Assembly: GCF_008065375.1 (NCBI RefSeq) | Contig: NZ_VJYI01000008.1 | Span: 310,001 to 374,000 of the forward strand | Direction of reading: 5' to 3' | Length of the DNA stretch: 64,000 bases | DNA from: Nonomuraea sp. SYSU D8015 | GTDB lineage: Bacteria > Actinomycetota > Actinomycetes > Streptosporangiales > Streptosporangiaceae | In this document: in pieces, positions 37,401-46,762 of the stretch | Layout of the letters: every line of letters begins with the position of its first letter | Position numbering within the stretch: position 1 is the first letter of the stretch | The notes under the pieces: generated by a model | Told to the model about the DNA's origin: nothing | The model's input: the letters and a program-made list of their open reading frames with translations, nothing else | Databases searched by the model: none | Program-made: the position numbers and the translations under genes

Positions 37401-39461
37401 ATGTCCGCAGAACCGTTCCAGTCCACCAACGATCTGCCACTGCCACAGGAGCGGTTCCTCAACCGCGAGGAGAGCTGGCTGCAGTTCAACGAGCGGGTGC
37501 TCGAACTGGCAGAAGACCCGACGCTTCCGCTGCTCGAGCGGGTGCGCTTTCTGGCGATCTTCGCCAGCAACCTCGACGAGTTCTTCCGCGTGCGGGTGGC
37601 GGGACTCAAACGACGCATGGCGACAGGCCTGCTGCTGCGGACCAAGAGCGGGCTCAAGCCGCGCGAGGAGCTCGTCAGGATCGCCACGATCGCCGACGAC
37701 CTGGCCAAGCGGCACGCCGCCGTGTTCCACGACAAGATCTGCCCTGAGCTGGCGGGTGAGGGCGTCCAGATCGCCCGCTGGGACGACCTGGGCCGCGAGG
37801 AGCGCACCGAGCTGCGCAAGCTGTTCAGGGAGCGGATCAGGCCGGTCCTGACGCCGCTGGCCGTGGACCCCGCACACCCGTTTCCCTACATCTCCGGGCT
37901 CAGCCTGAACCTGGCCGTCCTGGTGCGCAATCCGGCGACCGACCACACGGTCTTCGCCCGGGTCAAGGTCCCTTCGCAGCTGCCCCGGTTCATCCAGGCG
38001 TCCAAGGACCGGTTCGTCCCCCTCGAAGACGTGATCGCGGCCCACCTGGGGCAGCTCTTCAAGGGCATGGAGATCCTCCAGCACCACGTCTTCCGCGTCA
38101 CCAGGAACGAGGACCTCGACGTCGACGAGGACGTCACCGAGAACCTCATGCAGGCCCTGGAGAAGGAGCTGCTCAAGAGGCGTTTCGGCCCGCCCGTGCG
38201 GCTGGAGGTCGAGGACACGATCACCCCCGAGGTGCTGGCTCCGCTCGTGGAGGAGCTGGAGCTGGCGCCGCACGAGGTCTACCGCCTGCCCGGGCCGCTC
38301 GACCTGTCCGGCCTGCACGCGATCGCCGACATCGAGCGCGGAGAGCTCAGCTACCGCCCTTTCGTCCCGGCGGAGGTGATGAGCGGCGAGGACGACATCT
38401 TCTCGATCCTGCGCGAGCGCGACGTGCTGCTGCACCACCCGTACGACTCGTTCGCCACCAGCGTGCAGCGCTTCATCGAGGAGGCCGCTGAAGATCCCAG
38501 GGTGCTGGCGATCAAGCAGACCCTCTACCGGACCAGCGGCGACTCCCCCATCGTCAACGCCCTGATCGACGCGGCCGAGGCCGGCAAGCAGGTCGTGGTG
38601 GTCGTGGAGATCAAGGCCCGCTTCGACGAGCACGCCAACATCTCCTGGGCCAGGAAGCTGGAGCGCGCCGGATGCCACGTCGTCTACGGCGTGGTGGGCC
38701 TGAAGACCCACTGCAAACTGGCCCTGGTCGTCCGCCAGGAGCCCTCGGGCGAGCTGCGCCGCTACTGCCACATCGGCACCGGCAACTACAACCCCAAGAC
38801 CGCCCGCCAGTACGAGGACTTCGGCCTGCTCACGGCCGACCCGCTGGTCGGCGAGGACGTCACGGACCTGTTCATCCACCTGACCGGCTACTCCAACCAC
38901 TCCGCCTACCGCAGGCTGCTGGTCGCGCCCCACTCCATGCGCAGCGGGCTGCTGGCCAGGATCGAGCGGGAGATCGCCCACCAGCAGGCCGGCCGGCCCG
39001 CCCGCATCCGGATCAAGACCAACTCGCTGGTGGACGAGCCGCTCATCGACGCGCTCTACCGGGCGTCCCGCGCCGGCGTCCCGGTGGACCTGTGGGTACG
39101 CGGCATCTGCCTCCTCAGACCGGGGATTCCGGACCTGTCCGAGAACATCCGCGTGCGCTCGATCCTGGGACGTTTCCTCGAGCACTCCCGCGTGTACGAG
39201 TTCGGCCTGGGCCGGCGGCCCGAGATCTGGATCGGCAGCGCCGACCTCATGCGCAGGAACCTCGACCGCCGCGTCGAGGCCCTGGTCAAGGTGACCTCGC
39301 AGCAGCACAAGGCCTATCTCATCGAGCTGATGGACCAGGCCATGGCCGAGACCACGAACGCGTGGTGGCTCGACTCCGATGGCAAGTGGACCCGCCATCA
39401 CGGCGATGACCTGCAGAGTCATCTCATCAGTACGCGCCGCTGGAGGACCGTTGATGACTGA
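37401..39461 (+). CDS. ppk1: Polyphosphate kinase 1
   Basis: A 686-residue enzyme that reversibly polymerises the gamma phosphate of ATP into polyphosphate. The N domain starts RFLNREESWLQFNERVLELA. The catalytic C-terminal domains carry KQTLYRTSGDSPIVNALIDAA, EIKARFDEHANISWARKLE and the autophosphorylated His in VGLKTHCKLALVVRQE, then HIGTGNYNPKTARQYEDFGL. The second His lies in NHSAYRRLLVAPHSMR. Full length. The mutT1 gene overlaps its 3' end by 8 bases, an order also known from mycobacteria. Ppx at 3495 would act in the opposite direction. Confidence 0.97.
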   Translation: MSAEPFQSTNDLPLPQERFLNREESWLQFNERVLELAEDPTLPLLERVRFLAIFASNLDEFFRVRVAGLKRRMATGLLLRTKSGLKPREELVRIATIADDLAKRHAAVFHDKICPELAGEGVQIARWDDLGREERTELRKLFRERIRPVLTPLAVDPAHPFPYISGLSLNLAVLVRNPATDHTVFARVKVPSQLPRFIQASKDRFVPLEDVIAAHLGQLFKGMEILQHHVFRVTRNEDLDVDEDVTENLMQALEKELLKRRFGPPVRLEVEDTITPEVLAPLVEELELAPHEVYRLPGPLDLSGLHAIADIERGELSYRPFVPAEVMSGEDDIFSILRERDVLLHHPYDSFATSVQRFIEEAAEDPRVLAIKQTLYRTSGDSPIVNALIDAAEAGKQVVVVVEIKARFDEHANISWARKLERAGCHVVYGVVGLKTHCKLALVVRQEPSGELRRYCHIGTGNYNPKTARQYEDFGLLTADPLVGEDVTDLFIHLTGYSNHSAYRRLLVAPHSMRSGLLARIEREIAHQQAGRPARIRIKTNSLVDEPLIDALYRASRAGVPVDLWVRGICLLRPGIPDLSENIRVRSILGRFLEHSRVYEFGLGRRPEIWIGSADLMRRNLDRRVEALVKVTSQQHKAYLIELMDQAMAETTNAWWLDSDGKWTRHHGDDLQSHLISTRRWRTVDD

Positions 39462-40284
39462 CCTGCTCCGCGCGGCCGGAGCCGTGGTCTGGAGGGGCGA
39501 GGCGAGCCGCCCCGAGGTAGCCGTCATCCACCGCCCCGCCTACGACGACTGGACCTTCCCCAAGGGCAAGCTCAAGACCGGGGAACACGTGATCGCCGCC
39601 GCCCTCCGCGAGGTACGCGAGGAGACCGGCCTGACGGTCGCGCTCGGCCGCGCCCTGCCGCCCGTCCACTACATCAGCCGGGGCCGGCTCAAGCGCGTCG
39701 ACTACTGGACGGCCCAGGCCGTCGCCGACGCCGGGTTCGCCCCCAACGAGGAGGTGGACGAGCTGCGCTGGCTGCCGCTGGACGAGGCGAAGGCGTTACT
39801 CACCTACGAATGGGACGCGGGGCTCTTGCGGGCCCTGGCGGTGGCGCCGCTGCAGACCGTGCCCCTCGTCCTCATCCGGCACGGCTCGGCCGGCTCCAGG
39901 AGCGAGTGGACGGGCGACGACGCCCAGCGCCCGCTGGACACCGTCGGCGAGTCCCAGGCGGCCGCACTGGCCACCGCGCTGCCGGCCTACCGGCCCCAGC
40001 TGCTGCTCAGCTCGCCCACCGCCCGCTGCGTGCAGACGCTGGAGCCGTACGGGGCCGAGATCAAGCTCGAGCCCCTGCTCACCGAGGAGAGCCAGGACCC
40101 GCACAAGACGCCCGAACTCGTGCGGGAGATCGGCGTGCCGGCGGCGGTGTGCAGTCACGGCAAGGTGCTGCCCGGGTTGATCCACGCGCTCAGCGGCAAG
40201 GACGTCCACCTGCGCAAGGGCGCGTTCGCCGTGCTGCACAGGGCCGGCGAGCACGTCGTCAGCGTCGAGCGCTACGCCGCCTGA
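39454..40284 (+). CDS. mutT1: MutT1-type NUDIX hydrolase with histidine phosphatase domain
   Basis: A 276-residue two-domain enzyme. The NUDIX box GKLKTGEHVIAAALREVREETGL lies near residues 40-62 and matches the consensus exactly. The C-terminal half (about 140-276) is a histidine phosphatase with LVLIRHGSAGSR and the second His in AAVCSHGKVLPGL. The mycobacterial MutT1 of this architecture acts on 8-oxo-GTP and diadenosine polyphosphates. The ATG at 39454 has GGAGG upstream and overlaps the ppk1 stop, so both are made from one message. Confidence 0.92.
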   Translation: MTDLLRAAGAVVWRGEASRPEVAVIHRPAYDDWTFPKGKLKTGEHVIAAALREVREETGLTVALGRALPPVHYISRGRLKRVDYWTAQAVADAGFAPNEEVDELRWLPLDEAKALLTYEWDAGLLRALAVAPLQTVPLVLIRHGSAGSRSEWTGDDAQRPLDTVGESQAAALATALPAYRPQLLLSSPTARCVQTLEPYGAEIKLEPLLTEESQDPHKTPELVREIGVPAAVCSHGKVLPGLIHALSGKDVHLRKGAFAVLHRAGEHVVSVERYAA

Positions 40285-40311
40285 CCGGCGTCCCGCGCGC
40301 GTCGCGTGGCG

Positions 40312-41124
40312 TCAGGAGAGGGGGGCCACGCGGGCGAGGCGATGGGCGAGCGAGCCGAGATCTTCCACGAGGGCTTCCCGGAGCTGGGTGGTGAACCGCA
40401 CGGTCAGCAAGGTAGCGCTGACCGCGATGGGCGTGGCGCGGCTGCCCGGCAGGGCGACGCCCACGCAGGTGATGCCTTCGGTGTTCTCCTCGTCGTCGAC
40501 GGAGTAGCCGCGCTCGCGCGTGCTCTCAAGGTCACGGCGCAAAGAGTCCATGGTCCGGTGGGAGCGGGGGGTGAACGCCGGCAGCTCATCCACGTGGGCC
40601 AGGCGCCGCTCCAGCTCGTCCGCGGGAAGGGAGGCGAGCATGGCCTTGCCGAGCGCGGTGACCACGGCGGGCATGCGCCGCCCGATGTCGCTCGCCAACC
40701 GGACGGGCTGGCTGCCGTCGTGCCTGGCGAGGTAGACGACCTCGAGGTCGTCGAGCGTGGCCAGGAGCAGCGTCTCTTGTGACGCCACGGGCAGCGCGGC
40801 GGCCGCCGTGCGGAACTCGCCGAGCATGTCGGTGCCGGCGAGGAAACCCTGGCCGAGCTCGAGCACCTTGTAGTCCAGTGCCCAGCGGCCGTCGATGCGG
40901 CGGATCATGTGGCTGTCCTCCAGCGCCGCGCAGAGATTCGCGACGGTGGACTTCGCCAGATCGAGCGCCCTCGCCAGCTCGGTCACGGACAACGGCCGCC
41001 TGCTCTTGGACAGGATCTCCAGCACGGCGACCGCCCTGGTCACCGCAGGGGAGCGGCTTTCGACCGAGCGCAGCGAACGCTCCTCGGGCTGCTCCGCCAG
41101 AGAGGCGCCGACGGCCTGGATCAT
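40312..41124 (-). CDS. IclR family regulator 1
   Basis: A 270-residue regulator. The winged helix is at about 22-85, with PAVTRAVAVLEILSKSRRPLS, VTELARALDLAKSTVANLCAAL and MIRRIDGRWALDYKVLELG. The effector domain contains GKAMLASLPADELERRL and RGYSVDDEENTEGITCVGVAL. ATG at 41124 is chosen because AAGAGGAG stands 7 bases upstream. The recognition helix is nearly the same as that of the second IclR protein at 53547, so both may bind similar operators. It should control the sugar-acid genes next to it. Confidence 0.92.
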   Translation of the reverse strand: MIQAVGASLAEQPEERSLRSVESRSPAVTRAVAVLEILSKSRRPLSVTELARALDLAKSTVANLCAALEDSHMIRRIDGRWALDYKVLELGQGFLAGTDMLGEFRTAAAALPVASQETLLLATLDDLEVVYLARHDGSQPVRLASDIGRRMPAVVTALGKAMLASLPADELERRLAHVDELPAFTPRSHRTMDSLRRDLESTRERGYSVDDEENTEGITCVGVALPGSRATPIAVSATLLTVRFTTQLREALVEDLGSLAHRLARVAPLS

Positions 41125-41202
41125 GAGGGCTCCTCTTGTCATTACGCAGTGCTCCCATACTACGGAGCCCGGCCCAGGCCGCGGTACGTCTGTACAGCTT
41201 TT

Positions 41203-41215
41203 GGAACGATGTTCC
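41203..41215. promoter_or_regulatory. Palindromic IclR-type operator candidate
   Basis: GGAAC-GAT-GTTCC, a perfect inverted repeat with a 3-base centre, lies between IclR regulator 1 and the 2-hydroxyacid dehydrogenase gene. The spacing resembles known IclR-family operators. Binding is inferred. Confidence 0.5.
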
Positions 41216-41234
41216 GTCAGCGTGACAGGCGAGG

Positions 41235-42236
41235 TCAGCGACCCGGCCGGTCCTGGGTTCCGGGCAGCGGGGTCGGCGCGGCCTCGCCGCGGAGGACGGC
41301 CTCGATGTTGCGGGCCGCGAGGTCGGTCATCGCCGCGCGCGTCGCCTCGGTCGCCGAGCCCACGTGCGGCAGCACCACCAGGCGCGGCTCGGCGAACAGC
41401 GGATCGGCGGGATCCGTACGCGGCTCGTCGGTCATCACATCGAGTCCCGCCGAGTGCAGCTCGCCTCGGCGCAGGGCCGACAGCAACGCGTCCTCGTCGA
41501 CGATCCCGCCCCGGGCGGTGTTGACCAGAGTCGCCGTCGGCTTCATCCGGGCCAGCTCCGCGCGGCCGATCATGCCCACGGTTTCCGGGGTCAGGGGCGT
41601 GTGGATCGAGACCACGTCGCTGGTCGACAGCAGCTCGTCGAAGGGGACCCAGCGAGACAGCGCGGCGTCCTCCTTCCGTCTCGGGTGATGGTGCTGCACG
41701 CGCATGCCGAATCCGGCCGCCCGGCGAGCCAGGGCGCGGGCGATCTGGCCGTAGCCGATCAGCCCGAGGGTCGCGCCGTGGACGTCCAGGCCGAAGAACT
41801 CGTTCACGACGGTCGAGCCCCACTCGCCGCGGCGCATGGCGTCCATGCCGGCGACCAGGCGGCGCCGCGCCATCAGGATCAGTGCCATGGCCACGTCGGC
41901 GGTGGTGTCGGCGAGCACGTCCGGCGTGTGCGTGACGACGACACCACGCTCGCCGGCCGCGGCCACGTCGACGCTGTCATAGCCCATCGACGCCAGCGCC
42001 ACCACGCGCAACCGCGGCCCGGCCGCGTCCAGGAACTCGGCTCCGATCCGGTCGTTGCCGACGGCGAGCAGGGCGTCGCAGCCGTGGGCCAGTTCGGCGA
42101 GCTCGGCGGGGACGGGCGGCGCCGTTCCCGGCCACACGGTGACGTCGAAGCGGGTGGCCAGCCGGGCGACGGCGTCTCCCGGGAGGTCGGCGCGGGAGAC
42201 CGCGACGCGTGGGCGAGGTGCGGGCGTGCCGGACAT
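41235..42236 (-). CDS. D-isomer 2-hydroxyacid dehydrogenase (ketogluconate/glyoxylate reductase type)
   Basis: A 333-residue NAD(P)-dependent dehydrogenase. The dinucleotide fold has LGLIGYGQIARALARRAAGFG (about 150-170), catalytic Arg and Glu are in VNTARGGIVDEDALL and DVMTDEPRTDP, and the His is in LPHVGSATEATRAAM. This branch reduces glyoxylate, hydroxypyruvate or 2-ketogluconate. GGAG precedes the ATG by 7 bases. With idonate and gluconate dehydrogenases upstream, a 2-ketogluconate reductase role is plausible but not proven. Confidence 0.88.
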   Translation of the reverse strand: MSGTPAPRPRVAVSRADLPGDAVARLATRFDVTVWPGTAPPVPAELAELAHGCDALLAVGNDRIGAEFLDAAGPRLRVVALASMGYDSVDVAAAGERGVVVTHTPDVLADTTADVAMALILMARRRLVAGMDAMRRGEWGSTVVNEFFGLDVHGATLGLIGYGQIARALARRAAGFGMRVQHHHPRRKEDAALSRWVPFDELLSTSDVVSIHTPLTPETVGMIGRAELARMKPTATLVNTARGGIVDEDALLSALRRGELHSAGLDVMTDEPRTDPADPLFAEPRLVVLPHVGSATEATRAAMTDLAARNIEAVLRGEAAPTPLPGTQDRPGR

Positions 42237-42302
42237 GCTGTGCTCCGTTTCATCGAATTCTTCAGACCTACACCAGGCGTACCCGACCGGCGGGCGGCAT
42301 GG

Positions 42303-43373
42303 TCACGCCGCGCCGGAGGCGGCGAAGTCGAGCAGGACCTTGCAGGAGCGGGCCGGATCGGCCGCCAGCTCGAACGCCTCGCCCGCCTGCGCCGCCGGAA
42401 GCACCGAGGTGATCACCGGATCGACGGGGAGGCGGCCGTCGGCCAGTGCCTGGAGCACCTCACCGAGCTCGGTGTCGAAGCGGAAGGAGCCGACGAGCCG
42501 CAGCTCCCGTGTGATCATGGCGTTGGCGGGGAGTGGCGTATCTCCCGGCGGCAGCAGGCCGAGGCCCACCACGGTGGCGCCCCGGTCCACGCCGAACACA
42601 CAGGTGCGCAGCCCTGCGGACGTGCCGGAGGACTCGATGGCGAGGTCCGCCGCCAGGTCCTCGGTCTGGCTGGGATCCGCGGCCCCGCCGACGCGGATGA
42701 CCGAGGTGGCGCCCACCGCCTCGGCGACGGCCAGCGGCGCCTCGAACACGTCCGTCACGACGATCTCGCCGGCACCGGACGCCCGCAGCGCCGCGACCAC
42801 CAGGCAGCCGATGGGGCCCGCGCCGGTCACGAGCACCCGTTTGCCCCGTACGTCGCCCGCCTGCCGCACGGCGTGCCAGGCCACCGCCGCCGGCTCGGCC
42901 ACGGCGGCCAGCCTGAGGTCCAGGCCCTCCGGGAGCGGCAGCACCCGCTCGGCGGGCACCACGAGGACGTCGGCGAAGCCGCCCTGCACGTGGGGGAAGC
43001 GGGCGGCGCTGCCGAGGTAGCCGGTGTCCAGGCAGGTGTTGCGCCGTCCGGCGCGGCACTGCCGGCATTTCCCGCACGACACCAGTGGGTGCACGGCCAC
43101 CGGGGTTCCCGGTGCAACCGGCGTGCCGGGGCCGGACGTACGCACCCGGCCGACGATCTCGTGGCCGAGGATCAGCGGCTCGCGCAAGCGGAACTCGCCG
43201 ACCGCGCCGTGCCGCCAGTAATGCAGGTCGGAGCCGCAGATGCCGCCGTACCTGATGTCCACCGCCACCTCGCCCGGTCCGGGCACCGGGATGGGGCGCT
43301 CTTCCAGGCGCAGGTCTCCCGCGCCGTGGGCCGCCACCGCGCGCATGGCCGGCCGCGTCGTCGTCGACGTCAT
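42303..43373 (-). CDS. idnD: L-idonate 5-dehydrogenase-like zinc alcohol dehydrogenase
   Basis: A 356-residue medium-chain dehydrogenase that should oxidise L-idonate to 5-ketogluconate. The catalytic zinc site is YGGICGSDLHYWRHGAVGEF and LILGHEIVG, the structural zinc cysteines are CGKCRQCRAGRRNTC, and the NAD fold is VLVTGAGPIGCLVVAALRASG. The segment YWRHGAVGEFRLREPL is characteristic of idonate dehydrogenases. ATG at 43373 is used; an in-frame GTG at 43385 abuts its ribosome binding site. It follows the gluconate 5-dehydrogenase gene by 18 bases. Confidence 0.88.
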   Translation of the reverse strand: MTSTTTRPAMRAVAAHGAGDLRLEERPIPVPGPGEVAVDIRYGGICGSDLHYWRHGAVGEFRLREPLILGHEIVGRVRTSGPGTPVAPGTPVAVHPLVSCGKCRQCRAGRRNTCLDTGYLGSAARFPHVQGGFADVLVVPAERVLPLPEGLDLRLAAVAEPAAVAWHAVRQAGDVRGKRVLVTGAGPIGCLVVAALRASGAGEIVVTDVFEAPLAVAEAVGATSVIRVGGAADPSQTEDLAADLAIESSGTSAGLRTCVFGVDRGATVVGLGLLPPGDTPLPANAMITRELRLVGSFRFDTELGEVLQALADGRLPVDPVITSVLPAAQAGEAFELAADPARSCKVLLDFAASGAA

Positions 43374-43391
43374 GTCTTGTCCCACCCTTCC

Positions 43392-44165
43392 TCAGATGAC
43401 CGCGGTGAGCCCGCCGTCGACGGCGATGACCTGGCCGTTGACGAAATCCGACGCCGGTGCCGCGAGCCACACGAGCGTTCCGACGAGATCCTCGACGGAC
43501 GCCCAGCGCCCGGCCGGGGTGCGGCCCCGGATCCAGGCGTCGAAGGCGGGATCGTCGACGAGCGGGCGGGTCAGCTCGGTGATCACGTATCCGGGGGCGA
43601 GCCCGTTGACCGTCACTCCGGAGCCCGCCCATTCCGCGCACATGCCCTTGGTCAGCATCGCCAGGCCGCCCTTGGACGCGGAGTAGGCCGCGATGCCGGG
43701 CCGGGCGAGCCAGGTCTGCACGGAGCAGATGTTGACGATCTTTCCGTAGCCGCGCTCGATCATGCCCGCGGCGACCGCGCGTCCGACGAGGAAGGCACTG
43801 GTCAGGTTGGTGTGGACGACTCTTTCGAAGGTCTCCGCCGGCACCTGGAGCAGCGGCTCGCGGTGCTGGATCCCGGTGTTGTTGACCAGGATGTCGACGG
43901 GGCCGATCCGGCTCTCGAGCTCCCGGACCGCCCGCCGCACGGCCTCCGGATCGGTGACGTCGAAGGGCATCGCGTGGGCTCTCGCCCCGGTGCGTCCGGA
44001 CAGTCTCTCCCGTGCGCGCTCCAGCGCCTCGGGGTCGCGGCCGTTGAGCACGATCTCGGCGCCCGCCTCGGCCAGCCCGGTGGCCAGGGCCTCCCCGATG
44101 CCCTTGCTGGACCCCGTCACCAGGGCCCGGCGCCCGGACAGGTCGAACAACGTGGAGCCTCTCAT
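43392..44165 (-). CDS. idnO: Gluconate 5-dehydrogenase-like SDR
   Basis: A 257-residue short-chain dehydrogenase expected to reduce 5-ketogluconate to D-gluconate. The cofactor loop is ALVTGSSKGIGEALATGL, then NNTGIQHREPL (the NNAG motif with Thr for Ala), and the catalytic Ser/Tyr/Lys in NICSVQTWLARPGIAAYSASKGG. GIQHR is characteristic of gluconate 5-dehydrogenases. Its ATG overlaps the upstream stop (ATGA), and idnD follows. Confidence 0.88.
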   Translation of the reverse strand: MRGSTLFDLSGRRALVTGSSKGIGEALATGLAEAGAEIVLNGRDPEALERARERLSGRTGARAHAMPFDVTDPEAVRRAVRELESRIGPVDILVNNTGIQHREPLLQVPAETFERVVHTNLTSAFLVGRAVAAGMIERGYGKIVNICSVQTWLARPGIAAYSASKGGLAMLTKGMCAEWAGSGVTVNGLAPGYVITELTRPLVDDPAFDAWIRGRTPAGRWASVEDLVGTLVWLAAPASDFVNGQVIAVDGGLTAVI

Positions 44166-45046
44166 GAGCCGGCCTCCGTAGGGCAGTAGTAGTGCATCAG
44201 TGCGGCGTTGTCGGCGTCGCCGTGACCGGCGGCGGCCAGCCAGCGGTGCAGCTCGGCGACGGCGGAGGTGACCGGCAGCGGCACTCCGGCCGAGCGCGCG
44301 TAGTCGCGGGCGGCCTCCAGGTCCTTGACCATGTTGCTCAGCCGTCCGGTCGGTGAGAGATCGAATTCGGCGAACTTCACGAAGAACTCCCGCAACAGCG
44401 CGGAATCGGCCCTGCCCCCGGAGAGCGCGGCGAGCACCTGCCGTGGCGGCAGCCCGGCCGCCCGCACCAGCGCGGCGGCCTCGGCGAGCGCGGCGAACCC
44501 GCAACCGACCAACACCTGGTTGACGGACTTCGCCAGTTGCCCGGAGCCAGCCGGGCCCAGGCGGGTCAGCCGGGAGGCGAGGTCTTCCAGCACGGGCAGG
44601 GCCCGCTCCACGTGTTCCTCGTCGCCGCCGAGCATCAGGGTCAGCTCTCCGCGCGCGGCTCCCGGCGCCCCGCCGGACAGCGGCGCGTCCACCCAGCCGG
44701 CGCCGAGCTCCGCGGCGCGCCGGGCGAACTCGCGCGTGCGCGCGGGGTCGATGCTGGACATGTCGATCACGAGTACGCCGTCGGGCGCTCCGGCGAGCAC
44801 GCCCTCCGGCCCGAAGGCCACCTCCTCGACGATGTCGGCGGTGTTGAGGGAGAGGAGCACCACGGGCGACTCGGCGAGATGCGCCGGCGACGGCGCCGCG
44901 AGCGCCCCTTCCGAAGAGAGCTCGGCGACGGCGTCGGGCCTGATGTCGTAGACCCGCACCGGCCGCCCCTGCTTCATCAGCCGGCGGGCGATGGCCGCGC
45001 CCATGACGCCGAGCCCGGCGATCCCCACCTCTATGTGCTCCTCCAT
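44162..45046 (-). CDS. 3-hydroxyisobutyrate/tartronate-semialdehyde dehydrogenase family protein
   Basis: A 294-residue beta-hydroxyacid dehydrogenase. NAD binding is at GIAGLGVMGAAIARRLMKQG (about 8-27), the substrate loop is DAPLSGGAPGAARGELTLMLGG, and the catalytic Lys and Asn lie in SGQLAKSVNQVLVG. It opens a minus-strand operon with idnO and idnD and overlaps idnO by 4 bases. A GGAGG stands 5-9 bases before the ATG. The 26-bp box at 45064-45089 lies 17 bases upstream. Its exact substrate in the island is unknown. Confidence 0.88.
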   Translation of the reverse strand: MEEHIEVGIAGLGVMGAAIARRLMKQGRPVRVYDIRPDAVAELSSEGALAAPSPAHLAESPVVLLSLNTADIVEEVAFGPEGVLAGAPDGVLVIDMSSIDPARTREFARRAAELGAGWVDAPLSGGAPGAARGELTLMLGGDEEHVERALPVLEDLASRLTRLGPAGSGQLAKSVNQVLVGCGFAALAEAAALVRAAGLPPRQVLAALSGGRADSALLREFFVKFAEFDLSPTGRLSNMVKDLEAARDYARSAGVPLPVTSAVAELHRWLAAAGHGDADNAALMHYYCPTEAGS

Positions 45047-45063
45047 GCGCCCTCCAGGCCCAT

Positions 45064-45089
45064 ATTCTGTCCTCTTGTCAGCATATTGA
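45064..45089 (-). promoter_or_regulatory. Copy 1 of the shared 26-bp promoter/operator box
   Basis: On the minus strand it reads CAATATGCTG, nine or so variable bases, then GACAGAAT, 17 bases before the start codon at 45046. It matches the box at 53504-53529 at 19 of 26 positions. CAGAAT is a plausible -10 element. Confidence 0.65.
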
Positions 45090-45212
45090 ACTCTCTTCGC
45101 TGGCAGCCTGCAAGGTCGAGCTCCCGGCGACAGGCGGTCGTTGGCCTATTTGAACAGGTGTAATGCCCGCCAGGGACAGCACTCGCGGGGCTCGTCGCAG
45201 GAAACAAGATGT

Positions 45213-45226
45213 GTTCAGAATATTGG
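45213..45226 (-). promoter_or_regulatory. Half copy of the shared box
   Basis: On the minus strand CCAATATTCTGAAC repeats the left half of the shared box with no promoter half after it. It lies in the 267-bp divergent gap, 87 bases before the MHS transporter start. Confidence 0.5.
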
Positions 45227-45313
45227 CTTGCGTGCTGCTTCCTGTTACGGTCACCCTCATCCGCAGATGAACTGCGTGTTACCTCCTCCGTGAGACGGAA
45301 GGCTGCATCCCCC

Positions 45314-46654
45314 ATGCAGGTGCCTACCTCGACAACCCAGACCACCGGCGGCGACAGCACCCCCGCGCCCCCCGGACTGCGCCGCGCACTCTTGACCAGC
45401 TCGGTGGGCAGCGCCCTCGAGTACTACGACTTCGCCATCTACGGCCTCGCCTCGGCCCTGGTGTTCCAGCACTTGTTCTTCCCCGGGCTCGGCTCGGCGG
45501 TCGGGCTGGTGGCGATCTTCGCCACGTACGCGGTCGGCTTCGTCGCCCGTCCGCTCGGCGGGCTGTTCTTCGGGTCACTGGGCGACCGACACGGCCGGAA
45601 GACGGTGCTGGTCGTGACGGTCGCGCTGATGGGCGGCTCGTCGTTCGCCATCGGGCTGCTGCCCACCTATGAGACCGCGGGCGTGTGGAGTCCGATCCTG
45701 CTGATGATCCTGCGGGTGCTCCAGGGGTTCGGCGCCGGGGCCGAGCAGGCCGGCGCGTCGACGCTGATGGCCGAGTACGCCCCCAGCGCCCGCCGCGGCT
45801 ACTACGCCGCACTTCCCTTCGTCGGGATCCAGATCGGCATGCTGGCCGCCACCGTCCTGTTCATCCCGCTCGCCAGGCTGGACCAGGATCTGTTGTTCGG
45901 ATGGGTCTGGCGGGTGCCGTTCCTGCTGAGCGCGGTGCTCATCGTGCTCGCGGTCTACATCCGGCGGCAGATGGACGAGAGCCCCACCTTCGAACAACTG
46001 TCGGAGTCCGGGGACGTGAGCAAGCGTCCGCTGCGGGACCTGTTCGCGCACAGCCGCCGCAACCTGTTCATCACCTTCGGGCTGCGGATGGCCGAGAACG
46101 GCACGTCCTATCTGTACTCGACGTTCAGCATCAGCTACGTGACCGCCGTCGTGGGGGTGTCCGCCTCGGTCGGCCCGCTCGCGGTGGCCTGCGCCTCACT
46201 CGCCGGCGTGGTCTCCATTCCCCTGTTCGGCATGCTGTCCGACCGGATCGGCCGGGTGCCGCTGTACCGCATGGCCGCGCTCTTCCAGGCCCTGTTCGCC
46301 GTTCCCGCCTTCGCGCTGCTGAGCACCGGAAACACCATTCTGATCTGCGTGGTCATCACCCTGGGCATCGGCGTCGGGGTGAACGGCATGCTGGGCTCGC
46401 AGTGCGCGCTGCTGGCCGAGTTGTTCGGCGCGCGGCACCGCTACACCGGTGTGGCGATCGGCCGGGAGTTCAGCGCGATCATCGCCGGTGGAGTGGCGCC
46501 CATGATCGGCGCCGCGCTCCTGCTGGCGTTCAGCAACTCCTGGTGGCCGCTGGCCGCGTACGTCGTGGTCCTTTCGCTGATCACCTTCGGCACCACCTTC
46601 CTCACGCCGGAGACTCGAGGCCGGGATCTCGCCGACCTCGCCGACGCCCGCTAG
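45314..46654 (+). CDS. MHS-type MFS transporter
   Basis: A 446-residue secondary transporter with twelve helices, of the metabolite:proton symporter family that takes up organic and sugar acids. The family start SSVGSALEYYDFAIYGLASAL is followed by LFFGSLGDRHGRKTVLVVTV, the loop 2-3 motif, and LRVLQGFGAGAEQAGAS. ATG at 45314 is used because upstream in-frame codons lie in the regulatory gap; GGAAGG stands 10 bases before it. It likely imports gluconate, idonate or a related acid for the adjacent enzymes. Confidence 0.88.
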   Translation: MQVPTSTTQTTGGDSTPAPPGLRRALLTSSVGSALEYYDFAIYGLASALVFQHLFFPGLGSAVGLVAIFATYAVGFVARPLGGLFFGSLGDRHGRKTVLVVTVALMGGSSFAIGLLPTYETAGVWSPILLMILRVLQGFGAGAEQAGASTLMAEYAPSARRGYYAALPFVGIQIGMLAATVLFIPLARLDQDLLFGWVWRVPFLLSAVLIVLAVYIRRQMDESPTFEQLSESGDVSKRPLRDLFAHSRRNLFITFGLRMAENGTSYLYSTFSISYVTAVVGVSASVGPLAVACASLAGVVSIPLFGMLSDRIGRVPLYRMAALFQALFAVPAFALLSTGNTILICVVITLGIGVGVNGMLGSQCALLAELFGARHRYTGVAIGREFSAIIAGGVAPMIGAALLLAFSNSWWPLAAYVVVLSLITFGTTFLTPETRGRDLADLADAR

Positions 46655-46762
46655 CCGGCGGACGCCCGCCCCAGTGACCCGCAGGCCCCGGACCCCGCCC
46701 CCGTGGCCTGCGGGCCTCGAGGGCGGGCGTCCGGACTGATCCCGAGCCGAACGGAGACGATG

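Noticed and set aside
37374..39527. A 717-codon minus-strand frame opposite ppk1
   Set aside because: Composition is typical of an antisense shadow (Val, Leu, Asp, His repeats) and ppk1 is intact with all catalytic motifs.
42239..42300. A fourth copy of the 26-bp box upstream of the 2-hydroxyacid dehydrogenase
   Set aside because: Only TTCATCG and CTTCAG fragments match; the CAATAT half is missing, so it was not counted.
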